64,000 nt of DNA from Cylicocyclus nassatus (GCA_958299035.1 CATQJL010000316.1:26852012-26916011); one strand, 5' to 3'. Positions 27,201 to 40,483 are shown, counted from the stretch's first letter. Notes: generated by a model from the letters alone, not told the origin. A program made the numbers and translations.

Positions 27201-30200
27201 TCCTCCTACTTTCTCTCATAAAAATTTCAGGCTGTTTTATAACTTCTCTGGTAAGTTACAAAATTTGAAGCTCAAAAATCCCAGTTTTTGCTTTTTAGAA
27301 TCGCATCTAAATTTTTTCGAGCTTACTGCTCCTCAAGAGCTGAAACTTTTTCTTTGGATAGTCTGGGCACTATACTACAGAACCTGTGCTTTGCAGCCTC
27401 TCAGTGTTTTCCTGGCCTTAGTTACGAATTTTCAAACTACCGTACTCATGCACGTTTTTGACGTCGTTGTGGACTGCGCTCAAGCGGTATTTTTCGCGGG
27501 AAAAACTGTGGAAGAGGTAGGAAGTGAGCTTCTTAGTCGAAAACATCTTTTGTAGTTCAAGAATGTCATTTTTTCTCCGTGCAAAAATTTGTGTCGCCTA
27601 CGGGAATCGAATTTGCTGGCCTGAAGTATGCCTGAAAATTCAAAACAAATTGCAGAATCTCAAACATTATTAAAGGTGTGTATGTGTGCTAGAGATGATG
27701 GACGCACCCATTGGCCTAAAAATTCTGCTTCCGAAACCTCACTGAAGTTCTCACGCAGTTGTTGTAGGGGGGGGGAGATGGGGAAGGGAGGGGGTCGTAC
27801 GGATGGGTACCTTCCAGGAGGGGGGTCGTAAATGGGGGTCCCGGATCGCATCAGCGCGCTTGACCCTGGTCTTAATTTACTGAGATATTATGACTAAAAG
27901 GGAACGCTAGTATAACTTAGCATAATTACGGAAATAATCTTGCTTACTAAGGAAATGAAATTAAAGATCATATGTATAGACTTCTATGAGCAAGATCGTT
28001 TTGCATTGAAAAATGATTCAGCTAAATTCTGCACTATAGGTATCAATAAGTCGTCTGCACTCTGTAAAGGTCGCCGTGACATGAGCGGCAATCTAAACAC
28101 TTTTTCAACCAACTTTCAATAGTCGGTCAAAAATCATAAAGGTGTATTGTTATGGGGACGTCCCTCTAACATAAGGTAATGATCCACTCTACAACATCAC
28201 TTCGACAGCTGTGAAAGTAAAGTTTCTTGAAATTCTGCAAGAGCTTCCACACTATAATCCTGCTTTTTTAAGCTTGCCAACAATATCCTACCTTCTTGCA
28301 AACATTTATTTTCAGCGCCACGCTATTTCTTCTCTGTTTGCTTGGCTCCGATATATGGGCCAGAACCAAAGTGGCTCCTGCTGTCGGAATTCATTGAACA
28401 TTATAAAATTCAAGTTGGTCGGCTAGTTTGGTTTTACCTTTATAAATTTGAGATTACCGCATTTCGACAGAAATACAAGAACGGGGGCGATTCATCGCAC
28501 GCAGAGACAAGGGGCCATTGCTTTCGCTGCCTGCGTCTTTCTGATCACGCCTCACGTTCCTCTTGTCTGCTGTCTCTTCTTAACGCGCACTGTCTTTATC
28601 GTACGCAACGGCGTCCAGTTTCTGTGTGTGATGGATGCTTAAATCTAACCGTAAGGCATCGGGAGTACCTTACGCGATTTCGATCACTGCGCTATTACGC
28701 CAAAGGACATGTGTTCCTGACCTGCTGCGCTCAATTATCAAAGAAACTGGGTCTCGCCGCATTCGTGCAAGTTTCTAAGGGCGACAAATCGCTTGCCAGC
28801 ACTTTTTTGACGGGCATATCTTTGGTAGCGATATCCAGTCATATATGACTACTTGAAGGTTTTCTACTGTGTACTTGAAATCGCGTCGCAGAGTCTGCAC
28901 CAGGGCAATAAGTCGCTTCGCTTCCTTTTCTCAGGAGAGATGTCGCAAGGTTTTGCCTCCTTGTTGTGTTGTCCAAACCAACTTTCAAGTTCTTTTAGAA
29001 GCATATGTATTAACGTCATAGGCATCGTCCACTCCGCGATCGCTTCTACCCTCGGTATGCATTTCTGACTGTGGTCGCGTGGCTAATGTGTCGGCAACTA
29101 GCAACAACTTGTTGCCAGCATGCAATAGCTGTTGGCGGCAATGCAATGTCTGCGATGTTTGAGCAACATTTACAATCGTAGAATGGATGATGCTGTGGTG
29201 GACGCGTCTATGAGCCTAATTAGTGTCGTGGCGCTCATGAGGCTGATCATGATTCTTTATTGTCAGGAGACCTTGATCCTCATATTTCTATCTCAGACAG
29301 CTCATTGTTAGTAATTCTATAAGAATTTTCAAATTGAGCTCGGAAAGGTTTGCATTCAGCTTTGGTTCAGGCTTCAACTTTACTGTATGATTCAATTACT
29401 CAAGCTCTAATCTACCTTCAACTAAGGACTGTGACCATCGTTTTTTCACATTCAAAAGTTTAATAGTGTTTTCGTTCGTTTATGAAGGTAGCCCGGAATG
29501 AACGACATGCTATTAGTCCCGAAGCGATTGGACGCCGAGGCATTCGATGCCCCAGCTCGCTACGATGGAGTCGCCGAAGGTATGACCGAGGCCTAACGAA
29601 AACTTGATCGAAAGTTGCTCACAGAAATTCTTAATACTTTTGCCTGATTATTCAAAAAAGTGTTTCTTGGCAGTCTTCTAATTGTAAGAGGTATTTAAAG
29701 GGTGCTACGCACTTCTACATCTACGTCAGAGAAATCGACGAGTATGACACAATAGTTCTTAATGACTATGTCCGTACAGGAGATGCAGAAGTCGTTCATT
29801 TCCGTAATGCGTACATAGAATCGATTGTTGACTGGCATCGAATGGAAATTCAAGCAAGTAACTTGTAACTATCACTTTATTGTTAGCAATGTAACTTGTA
29901 ACTATCACTTTATTGTTAGCAATATGTACATTATTCAAAGTCATTTTCAAACTTCTAGGACTGCCTTACGCGGGCAAAGAGACATTCTCAATGGGTTGCA
30001 TTTGTGGATCTGGATGAGCGTCTTACTCCTACAAACTACAGTGGCATTCTTCAGGATTATCTTAGGTTGGTGATGATTATAAATACGTAAAGCACCTGCA
30101 AAAGGTACCTCTTTGAAAACTAACAATAAATTTTGCAACTTTATTAATAACTTTCCTCCCTTTCAACGTTGCGCACTCAAATTTTGCCATTATGCAGGTC

Positions 30201-33200
30201 TCGACCTATGCTACGAGCGCAATTGCATATACATATCGTTCTGCCAAATTCTGACGGCAGTGAGGTTTACTGTAGGTGCATGGTATAAGAGGAAAAATTA
30301 TACAGGGTGCCCCAAAAAATGTGAACAAGGTTTGATCGTTAATAACTTTCTTGCTTTCACTTCTTTCGCCGAATTTAAGGTATTATTCTGTGAAGCGATG
30401 TTCAACTTAGATTTACAGCATGGAACAAATTTCCGATCTTTCTTCGTTACTGTAGGATTACTGTATAAACTTTGAGAAGGATTTTAGAAAAATCGATTTT
30501 TGCCACAGAAAGAAAACCAAATAAGCCGGAAACTCGTGTACTGGACTAATCGATGTCACCGATTCTATATATGAAGTTTGCACTTCACTGTGATGCTTCC
30601 TTCATAAGTTATTTTTGACTTAGGGTGACATCTGTTGAATCAGTGTTCATCAGAATCAGTAATCAGCAAACGTAAAAACTCTGCTAACCATGCTGATTAC
30701 ACCATCAAAAGAGCTTAAAAACTAGTGAAAAGTTGTGTACTTGAATCAGCATGCTTGAAAACGTTACTACACAAGTTTCTAGATTTTTCTGCAATTTTTA
30801 TTTAATAAAAGGCCTATTCCACAGTGGCGCAATATGCTGAGGGTTTATATCGTATTCCTACAATAACGGAGAGAGATAGAAAATTCTATCCATGCTGTAA
30901 GTCTAAGTTGGACCTCGCTCTACAGAATAATACCTTAAGCTCGGCGAAAGAAGTGAAAGCAAGAGAGTCATCAACGATCAAACAATGTTCGCATTTTTTG
31001 AAGGCACTATAATTTAATAGATTTGACTGAAATTTGACATAGAGGGAATGGGGGTGGGGTATCCGGCATGCTGACCACGAAAACGATACTGAAAGTGCAT
31101 GGTAAGGATTTTTTTGTGAGATTAGTGTAGGTTTACGGTATAGAGTTTCAACATGAACAAAAAAGAGGCGTTGATTTATCTGAATATGTTATTTGTGTTT
31201 GGCGGGCCAAATAAAACCACTATTTGAATTCTCGGCGAATTTTTAAATTTTATCTCTCCTCGCTGCCGTATGAGTTAATCTCTAGCAATAATTCGTAGAC
31301 AGTTCCAGTTATCATGCATAGTTTCGGCTGCTAATGGCTTCATCTTGTATAACTCCAGAATTTCTAGAAATCTAGTAGTTTTCAAAAAACGCCGATATTT
31401 TAAATTCAAACAGTTTGCGTGCAATAGTACACACATTACGCTTCACGTATGCCAAATTTTGAGTGGGCCACATCCAAAAAGATTAAATCAGAAAAGAAGT
31501 TGCAAAATTTAGTTTCCAGCCTAATAATTTACTGATGACACTAACCAGACACATCAGATTTTCTTCACATCTGTCCTTCTTGAAAATTATGGAAATTTTT
31601 CAAGGAACATTTCCGACCCGTTAATCGGTGGTATTCAATTTCGGCAACGATGGATTCTGAAAAATGACACGATGCCTTTAAAATACAAGGATGATAATCA
31701 GGTCGGTAGAAAGGAAGCGTCCTTTGCCTTTGTTATACGGTGTTGTTAATAAATTAGCGAACAACAGCATCACAATAGTTCGAAATTCCATAAATGTTAG
31801 CTTCAAAAATGCTAATTTAAATGCTCGAAGTGAAGTTAGCAACTCAAAAATTTTGATTGTATTGTTTTTCAACAAAAATACGATTTTGTAAACCAATGTA
31901 TGAGTGTAGTTTAGTCCAAGCGCGATGATTTATCGCAAGTCTTTTATTGCATTAGCTTGTTATAACTCTTCATGATAAGCTTCTGCTGCATCGCGTATGA
32001 GACATTTTTTTTTCTTCTAGTAGTTCAAGTCCAAGTTTGAACAAGAACCTCATATAATTCGGAATGGTAAACCACAATTTAGTTGCTGCACAAGTTAGGA
32101 ACCGCGATCCCACAGCGCGCGCTTGCCTATCACCTTTGAAATGCGTCGTTGCCGTGTTTATATCAAATTTTCATTTTTATTAGTCTTACTACAAAATGAT
32201 TATGAGCTTATAAAAGTGTTAATAAGTGGATTAAACTTTGTATCAAAAAATCTGCATATCGGGTTTTGTCATATGAAGAGGGAAGTCCCATTTCGATCTC
32301 GGCTGTGCATGTCCTCTAACACACTTCTACAATTAGTGCAGTGGTACGTGCAAGCTGTACTTTTAGATCTCATAAATGTGAAAGAGATTTACGTCTTACA
32401 ATTAAGCAAAAAAATTTTACAATGGTTTTTGATTAAAAAGCCGCTTAAAACTTGTAAAAAAAATCTTGTCTGAATTCATTTTCTCTCTTTCTCCTCTTAG
32501 AGGCTTTCTTTCGAAGCTTTTGCCTACAATAATAATCTGACACTACTCTATTCCAGACTGCCACCTATATGCCAACATTACGATACCACAATACTTCTCA
32601 TGTGGGGCCTGTTGGTCATACTGCCAAGTGCATAGTGGATCCGCTGAAGGTAAAATATCCAAACTTGATTCGGTTCATTTGAATGGTGCTGTATGCGCTT
32701 GTTTTGTTTTCGTACTATAGATATGCGAAATGCTGGAGGCGTACTGTTACACTGAATTATCAGAGTAAGAGGCAAAAAATGAGACACCTTGATTTTCATT
32801 ACATTTTGATTTTTTGTTTTTTTTTTTCAATCAACAGCAAGCGGGCTGCAAATTAAACGTCGTTTGGAGCGACGTTCGCCTATTTCTAGTAATCCGTTAA
32901 GCTCCTCTCCCTCTCGCTCCTCTCTGCGCGTGGCGCCGTGAAGAACTCGAACAGGGTAATTTTTAAACAATTCTTAATCTTGCACGGCTACACCGAAAGT
33001 CATGAAACAAGTGACATGCCATTCGAAAGAGCTCTTTATGCTCTTTGAAATGGTATCAAACTTGTGAAATTTTCATTACTTTCTAGACAAAAGGAGGGAA
33101 AAATTGAAAAATTGCAATTTTTGGCGCAATAAAAACCATAAAATTGTTTCAACCTTTATTTTCCGAAAATAGGTGAAAACTAAGGTAAACTGCATAACGG

Positions 33201-36200
33201 GTACCGTACGCGATGCGCTGAATGCTCCGCCTCCTTGTCAATTAGTTAGGAATGCGTTGCAACTATCAGAAAACTCTAATATTTCGTTCATGCTCCTTCA
33301 ATTAGTCGGAATTTGGATATAGAATAGAATTCAAAATTTCAATTGAATTGAAAACCAGCTTTTAGAATCATATTTCATTACAAATTAGTTCGCAAGCTCT
33401 TTTTTGATGTGTTTCAGTTTTTTGTTCCTAGTAGGTTTGTCCAAATTGATTTTTCATAGCAACTGTGAGGAATTTGTTCCGAAAATGCTTGGAAAAGTGT
33501 TTCAATTCTCTTTATTCACATCTGTTACTAAATCGAATATTCCCTATCGTACACCCTCAAGTTCAGTTCAAGAAGACGTCAGCTTATCGAGAAATATTGT
33601 TGTTATTGCTGAAATGACCAACACGATTATCTCTTTTATCAGAAAACTAAGTTTTAAAACTTTACTCATAGCTAAATACAGATTTCATTACGGCGAGAAT
33701 TCAAAACAAGCATTTTAGGCAAATTCTGTTCCAAGCAAACTAATTCCAATGACTGGTATACATCATTGCATTTGATAATCTGCTTCACTTAACAAAATCC
33801 TTTCATTTTGCTCCCATCAGGAATGACCGAAAACCAATTCAAATATTCACTTATAACTCGAAATTCGTAGAATTTAGAAAAGCGAAATTCGTAAGAATTT
33901 GGAAGAACCGTAGTCACTTACAATTTCTCCACGGGATATGCTTTGACAAAAAATTATTGTGCATTACTTCCAGAAACTGCGCTTTCAAATCAAATCGATT
34001 GCGTGTGAACAGTTAAAGATATAAGGTCACTACACAATCATGCCTGAGGTGTTCTAGATTGATTTCACACTTCAAATTTGCTACGAAGACACTCGGTCAT
34101 TCGGAGGTGAATCAGCAAAACATTCAAGAGATCAGTATCTCACAAATGGGCAAAAAATCAACAATAAAACAAACGATTCTGTATATAATAAGCTTCTCCC
34201 CGGCTTGAAGCAAGCTTATGGCTTAATATCAAGGACTGATTTTAGTGGACTAGTGAACATGGCTAAACCAGTGCCCAAGCTGTAGTGCAGGAAACGTCCA
34301 TCTAGCGATAGGCGGGGCTAAACGGTGCGCACCTTATTGACACATGCCTGCCTGAGCCGCGCTATCGTTCATAAAGTCCGCCCCCCATAAAATGGGTACA
34401 GCGTAAAGAGCTCTATCAGATAGCAACCAAATAACGTGGGCTTACTTGCAGAGTAAACAACATCTATATTGGTTTTCGAAAATGCTAATAGCGACATTTC
34501 CACTTTGAGTGTTGTGGCCAGCAGGCCATCGTGGGTTTGATAAGTGTACCTTTACTCATTGTCGCAGTGGTACTTTGAATAGTCTCACGGGTTCCACTGC
34601 GCAGATACTGTTTGAAATCGACAATTTGTTGAAGTGATTAGTTTTGCATTTCAGCAAGTTTAAAAATTATCACCTATGTAGATGACCTTATATAAGCATT
34701 GTCTGAAAAAGGACAATATATTGTAACATAACTTGAACAACTCCTCTATGCCTACAGGTCTTTATTGGTGACACACTTTATTACTGCCTTACCTTTCGGT
34801 TAAACACCGTCTTCAGAGGCCTGGAAAGGAGTCAGTGACTCTGATATTACTTTCCTTGTCGCCAAAACCTCTTCCGACCCGAGTATTCGATTCATCTCGG
34901 GTGGAGATTGAGGGACTGGGCGTGAAAGTTTACCCACCAAGTGTATCACCGTGGTAGCAGCGTATGCCGCTTCACTTCGTGCTCGAGTGACTTGTCGAAC
35001 GAGCAGTTGGATGAGATGGCTATGAGATGGCTTAAGTAAGGGTGGCAATCTCATAGTTTGCACAGCGCAAGATAAGGCAGTACATCACTTGTGATAGAGA
35101 GCTCTCCATTCTTGCCGTTCATTTTGGGTCATGGGTAAGTATGTAAGATGCTTCTAGAGCCTTTCGGGCAGCGATTTGATCTTCGAGGGCCAGAATCTTG
35201 CATTCGATGTTGTAAACCATCACCGTTATGCTCTACATATCTGTGTCTACCTAGTGGCGACACTATACTCCGTCGCTTTTTTGCTGGCTATGCTCGCTGC
35301 TCGCTTATCCTTACGCTTGCGGCCGACCCGTTTCTTTAATATAAATGGCAAAGCAGCTCGTACGTTCAATTTGGTAGACGACGCCACATTTTGCGCAGTC
35401 TCCTGCTTTTCCATAGGAGCAACTATGCAGTCTCCATTCATTTCCGAACGAGTCACTACCGCAATCAAACAATGCCTAGCACAAGCACAGTTGGAGAAAG
35501 GCGTCATTTTGATCAATGTTCCGCGAGCAAGCCTCAAGAGGCATTTAGTTCGTAATAGACTGTATCATAGTGTTTGTACTACACGAGACTGCAAGGTGTG
35601 CCCCTATGGAAAAGCAGGAGACTGCGCAAAATGTGGCGTCGTCTACCAAATTGAATGTATGAGCTGCTCTGCCATTATATTGGAGAAACGGGTCGGCAGC
35701 AAGCGTTAGGATAAGCGAGCATATAGCCAGCAAAAAAGCGACAGAGTATAGAGTTGCCACTAGGTAGACACAGATTTGTAGAGCATAACGGTGATGATTT
35801 ACAACATCAAATACAAGATTCTGGCATTCGAAAATCAAATCGCTGCACGAAAGGCTCTAGAAACATCTTACATATTATACTTACTCGTGACCCAAAATGA
35901 ACGGCAAGAATGAAAAGCTCTCTATCACAACTGCGTACTGCCTTATCTTGCGCGGTGCAAACTATGAGATTGCCACTCTTACTTCTTTTTGTCCAAAGTT
36001 ATCAAGCCGAAGGCCTAAGCTCCTTCTTTTTAAAAGGGTCTGCAGAGGTGTGCCACCAATGTTTATTTAGGAGATATGAAGAATCGAACGCCACTTGCAG
36101 CGTGTTGCGGCAACGCAGACGACGCGTGCGACGACATAACTTTTTTTTGCTTCAGTTTCAAGGAGAAAAACCGCAGTTTCAATATTGAAGTGTACATTTC

Positions 36201-38349
36201 AAGGAGAAAAAGCGCAGTTTTTGACCGAAACATAAGGCAGTAATGAAGTTTGTCACCAATAAAAACCTGTACGACATAAAAGAATTGTTTAAATTATAAA
36301 CCAAACGCCCAGGTTACAAGAAAAGAGGACTCATAGTATATTCTAACATACTTCAAAATTGGAATATACAGTCACTTCTCTTTCTTGAGAAACCTACAGT
36401 TTTCTGTAGGTGTCCCATTTTTTACTGTTCATCTCAATAATATCAGAACTTTCTTACCAGCATTTTCACGAATTACATAAAAAGAACTACTAGCCGCGCA
36501 AAAAATGTCCACTGACTGAGCTTGATGACACATCAATGCCCAATTTCTCTGTTTTTGTCTAAGCAGTCTTCAATAACGTTTTTATGGTTTTGTTCATTCG
36601 AACCCTATGCCATTTTTCTTGATGGCACCTTTTGGAAATAAGGCATCCTTACTTTATCTTTGGTCTCACAAGGCAATGGTCAGAAATCGAAGTGGCCAAT
36701 CCAAGCAAAGCGCATGCCTTTAGATGCAGCATAAAACACTGACTTTAAATCTGTTTTCCTTATCTGCAGAACACTTTTGTGGATAAAATTATGAGCCGTT
36801 AAGGGCCATTTTTTGCCAAGTAATCTTGCGTGTAAAGGGCAAACTTGGCCGTACAAAGCCATTCTCGGTTCAGTGTTGGACCAAAACAAGCAACTACATA
36901 GGTCACTTGTAGAAGTCAGAATAATGTGCCTAATTTTGCAATCTGTGCAGACTTTTTTCGCAGTAAAGCTGCTCGAAGTCTCGCCTACAAAGGCGCTCTG
37001 CAGATACGGAAGACAGGTAAGTAATCATTCTATGCTGCATTGAATGGTATGCAACTTGTTTGAATTGGCCACTTCAACTTCTGAACATTCCGTTGCCAGT
37101 TTTAATGGCGTATCTGATAGTTCGTATAACAACGTTCATTTGAAAGCCAGTTTTAGTAATTTCAATTTCTAAGAAGTTATCAAGGCCTCTGTTTTGCGAA
37201 CATCTAATACAAGGATTTCCGGCATATGTTTCCGGCAATAAATTGAAATTTTGACTTTTATCTCAACTTCCGTTTGCCAAAGTGATTTACAGATTTTGTT
37301 CTACGAATGCTATCCTCAGCGGTTAAACCGTAGTCGGAAGCTTCACAGTGGGCTATAGAGGCAAATAAGGAGGTTCAACAAATGTGCACACCTTCTGACC
37401 TTTGTGCCTCTCTTCTCTGTCTGTCCGGACTTGGAGTATCATATGAAAAGTTCAGCTCTGACTGTCGCAATATAAAAGAGATTACCGTATGCATCATCCT
37501 TTGCATTGCAAAAGGCAGTTCAAAAAGAATTTGTTTTGGAGAGCCAATACGCTACAGAAGAGTTTTGATGGCGCTCATATTTTTGCCACTAGTTCATAGG
37601 AAAGCGAGAAGTCGATCTTCCGTAACAGTCTTCCAAATTGTAAAATGTGAAATGGGGGATAATTTGACCTGATGCGCTGCGAATGCTATGAAAATTACAC
37701 TGATAAAAAGTGTTTGCAGGAAGTTGAAGCCAGCATTTCAATTTCTAGTTAGCAAAGGTTTGCGGAAGACGTCAAAGCAAGAGAGTTATTTGTCAAGTAG
37801 TGGTGAACATTTATGAGGGATTATTTTCTTTTGCTAAATAATAAACGATAAATTGAGTTAAGGTAATGATCTAATGCGTGGAAGTGCAAATTCGTATGTT
37901 AGTTCTAAGCGATGCAAACATCACAAAAAAAACTTCATCAAACCCATCCTATTGATATATAGAAAGGATTACTTGCGAACCGAAAAAAAGATATTACTAA
38001 TTTGATTCAGGTGCTGATGATGGAAATCCACTTCCCTGACAAGTTCTATGATAATTATACGCTTTATCGATTGGAGCCAGAAGTTGGGGTGGTCAGGTAA
38101 TGGTCTTTTAAAAAAGACTTGAGACTGTTAGTTCGGTTTTCTACTTTCAAACGATTGCATTTTAAAGAGCAAGTTAGGGTTTTTAGGCATTATCGTGACA
38201 TTCACCTTGGTTCTTGGGGTCAAATATGGCTCAAAGAAGTGGAAGGCATGGGGAACTTTTCGATGACCGATTACCCAGCAAGATGGAAAGATACGCTACG
38301 TGAAAATGTGCAGAAGCGATTGCATTATATTTATGGTCATAAGCGATAA
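24245..38349 (+). CDS. GT92 (DUF23) family glycosyltransferase, 11 exons
   Basis: Exons: 24,245-24,416; 24,468-24,601; 24,650-24,738; 26,326-26,513; 28,316-28,413; 29,701-29,853; 29,959-30,065; 31,605-31,701; 32,557-32,649; 38,011-38,096; 38,187-38,349. They join in phase to about 459 residues. The N-terminus has a single hydrophobic anchor (residues about 8-31), giving a type II Golgi-like topology. GT92 hallmarks follow in order: CRYFDDE, VCLAPIYG-E-KWL, EFIEHYK with GATHFYIY, REIDEYD, WHRMEIQDC, VAFVDLDERL (the DxD-type motif), FRQRWILKND, YHNTSHV with GHTAKCIVDP, and VVRHYRD near the end. In C. elegans and vertebrates this family includes beta-galactosyltransferases acting on core fucose of N-glycans; the acceptor here is unknown. 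Intron 6 appears to be GC-AG (CAA|GCAAGT), and intron 3 fits best as GG|GCATGT, or alternatively AA|GTATCT at 24,768. Six introns exceed 800 bp and are filled with mobile DNA. Confidence 0.9.
24912..25659 (+). mobile_element. Solo LTR, copy 2, in GT92 intron 3
   Basis: A 748-bp block starts TGTCGCGGCTC and ends GAGCCGCCACA. It is flanked by a perfect 5-bp duplication AGAAG (24,907-24,911 and 25,660-25,664). It is clearly related to copy 1 along its length, including the GGCTATATACAGCGGCGG TATA region, and lies in the same orientation as the host gene. An LTR promoter in this position could drive an N-terminally truncated transcript. The open frames inside it are not genes. Confidence 0.87.
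26599..27868. mobile_element. hAT-type non-autonomous transposon, copy B, in GT92 intron 4
   Basis: The ends read CAGGGTGAAGCTTAAGATG (left) and CAGGGTCAAGCGCGCTGATG (inward from the right). The flanks GTCTTAAA (26,591-26,598) and GTCTTAAT (27,869-27,876) are an 8-bp target duplication with one mismatch. It is the reverse-oriented relative of copy A (3,225-4,609), sharing the GGGGGGTCGTA tracts and an internal 96-codon open frame (27,265-27,555) that aligns with a frame in copy A. It begins 85 bp after exon 4 of the GT92 gene. Confidence 0.82.
29858..29923 (+). repeat. Two tandem 33-bp units filling GT92 intron 6
   Basis: A 33-bp unit starting GTAACTTGTAACTATCAC and ending GTTAGCAAT occurs twice in perfect tandem, occupying 66 of the 105 bp of intron 6. 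Each unit begins with a GT donor-like sequence and carries a TTGTTAG acceptor-like sequence, so the duplication multiplies possible splice signals next to the GC-AG boundary. Confidence 0.85.
30301..31009. mobile_element. Mariner-type MITE with ~180-bp inverted repeats, copy 1
   Basis: The left end is TACAGGGTGCCCCAAAAAAT next to TA (30,299-30,300). The right end, near 31,009, is a decayed inverse. The arms share GATCGTTAATAACTTTCTTG and TAAATCTAAGTTGAAC-type blocks over about 180 bp. A second copy, with better ends, lies at 46,713-47,397. The interior has no transposase. It lies in intron 7 of the GT92 gene. Confidence 0.78.
34700..36250. mobile_element. Palindromic Penelope-like element fragment with GIY-YIG endonuclease remnant
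   Basis: On the plus strand, 35,176-35,709 is open; its distal part has LVRNRLY, CKVCPYG, GDC, GVVY-I-C-SC, followed by YIGETGR in the next frame and RISEHI in the third. This is the Cys-cluster plus GIY-YIG signature of Penelope-like retroelements, broken by frameshifts. The same domain appears inverted on the minus strand at about 35,420-35,250, so the sequence is a head-to-head palindrome (arms about 35,030-35,480 and 35,600-35,965). Inverted partial copies are common for this class. No reverse transcriptase core was found. It sits in the 5.4-kb intron 9 of the GT92 gene. Confidence 0.65.
36670..37090. repeat. Inverted-repeat element in GT92 intron 9
   Basis: The segments around 36,675-36,800 and 36,970-37,085 are inverted copies: GAAGTGGCCAATCCAAGCAA on the left answers TTGAATTGGCCACTTC on the right, and TCTGCAGA-AC matches near the centre. 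It is probably an old MITE. Open frames on both strands here are reflections of the palindrome. Confidence 0.6.
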
Positions 38350-40480
38350 CATATGTCTTCGCAAACCCGCCAGAAGTTTAAGATGCGCCTGAGATGTTGT
38401 TACTGTTTGTGAGCTCCTTGTTGATGATTTATCTTTGATTCGCACATCATGAAAGTTGATACGTCGTGTACAGAAGATTTTTTCTTGAATTTTGGGGTTG
38501 TGCGGCCGCAAAAATTGTGTATCCCAAAATGTTTTTTAAACCAAACCGTTTAGACCCCGTCGTTACCGTTGGATAGCTGATCTACGGCCCTACCTGGTTG
38601 TCACGGTCTCAGTTAGAGTCCAGTATCGGATCGAAATGCGGATCTAGCGGGAGCAGTTTGCTGCCTTTTATCTGCTTTCCTCCTATTCACTTCTCGCGCT
38701 TTCCTCAAAAGTTTTTCCAAAAGTTTCATTTCCGTCTTTCCAGCGGCGGGCTTTTACATAAGAACACATACCACATCCCTTGTCACCCACTCTAGGTCAC
38801 TCACTTTTTTCAAAACCTTCAGCTTGAGTACGTCCGGCATTCTTGATTATATGAAAAGCCAGTTGAAGGGTATACTAGTGACCGAAAGTAGTACCATTAC
38901 GAGAAATATGAGATTCACAACCAAAGAAAGTAGGATTGCACAAAAAAAGAACAGCGAAGCCAAGTGATCATCTCCCTTCAGGGCGCAGCAAAGATGTACT
39001 GAATTTAAACGATTTCGTTTTTGAAACAAATAGCCAGAGGGATGTTGTAAAACATGGTAAACTTGCATGCACCTGATAAACATGCTTTCCTGCCTCATCA
39101 ACAGATAGTACTCTAGGTACACTTTACAAGACACTCTACACTGCGTTCTTTCCCACAAGCGCGCCAAATTCAAAATATTACTATCATTCAGTGACGAGAC
39201 CAAACTAAGCAATTGCCGGTACTTCTCCGTTATCCGCACCCATTTTCTCAAAAGGCTCTCGTATAATACTTCCTTTAGCTAATATAAGGATATTTTTTCA
39301 TAGATTCAACAAGGAGTTAGCCTCCTTGCCATGTGACACAAAAAATTGACACTTTTAGTCCGTTTTGACATGATTTTTTCGAAATCATTTCCGTTGAGGT
39401 ACAAAAGAATTGTGATTAACTTGAAACTGTTTAATTGTTTTCTCATGGAAGTAAAACAATCTTGAATTTATTCAAGAACATTTTGCTTGCTTTCGACTGA
39501 TTCGAAAATGTTTTTCTCATCTTTTCACCATGCAAGTTTGGCCACAAAAGACAATAAATGATAGCTTGAAGTACCTTGCTGCTGCATAATTTGCCTCTTA
39601 AATGACATAATCTTTGCGCGCTTCTCTATTCTAAGCAAGCCTGGTCTGTTCTTCGATAATATAATAATATGCCGTTATTATTATGACAACGTTCACTTTG
39701 TGACTGTTCGATCGAGATCAGGTCAGAAATGACTACAAAGCAGATTGAACTTACGTCGGTAAATATAGTAACACAAACTATTGGTAAAACTTGTCAAACA
39801 TGTAAATGACGTGTTAAATTTTTTGACACGTGGCAGAAGGTTGGCACTCCTTCCTGTAAAGTTAGCGGTGGTGCTGATCTGCATCGTTTGTGGTAGGCAA
39901 AAATTCAGATTCAAAAAAGGGTGCTCTGACTGAAGAAGAAGGAATGCGAAAAGCGTCAAGTATGTAAGCTTAAATTCTATCCTAGTCAGGCGAAAGTGGT
40001 TAAGAGAACTTATGAGAACCTTACAAAATGATTACAAACGAAGAAAACCATTAAGAAGTTCCTGACCAGTTGCACTGGGGCCTTTGAGAAGGCTGCGTGA
40101 TTAACAGTGTTTCTGGGCTTGACTCAATCCAGAGCCCAGCACAGATCGTCTGGAAGCAGGCTGGACTTCGTTTTTGGAGCAAAAAGCAAAGGAGGTATCG
40201 TTTTTGAAGCATCGGGGTCGAGGACCAAGAACAACATTTAGTCAGCACAAGCTTTTCAGACGGTTATTCACACGATTGACATGCTCTATCGTGTATGGCG
40301 AAAAGTGCGCGCGATTTGAAAGCAAGGCTAAATACACAGATTGTTTCTTTACGGTGCATACAGAATCATATGGTACCAAAATTGAACTGTATACAGTAAA
40401 TTATTTGCAAAATAATTATGCAAAAAGATTCGAGAACTTATAGGAAGTAATACCTTTCTCAAAATTAGTCTGTCTCCAGC
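38350..40480. other. Intergenic; one unassigned minus-strand ORF
   Basis: Downstream of the GT92 stop I see no confident gene. The longest open frame is 38,847-39,251 on the minus strand (134 codons). Its C-terminal third is strongly hydrophobic (LASLFFFCAILLSLVVNLIF and on), like a membrane segment, but there is no family motif and no splice support, so it may be chance or part of an undetected gene. 39,780-39,860 carries a short diverged match to the 9,540-9,620 and 11,730-11,800 foldback sequence (AAAACTTGTCAAACATGTAA). Confidence 0.35.
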
Positions 40481-40483
40481 CGG

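Noticed and set aside
38847..39251. Membrane protein gene on the minus strand
   Set aside because: Hydrophobic tail only; no recognisable family, splice signals or supporting neighbours, so it is kept as an unassigned frame.
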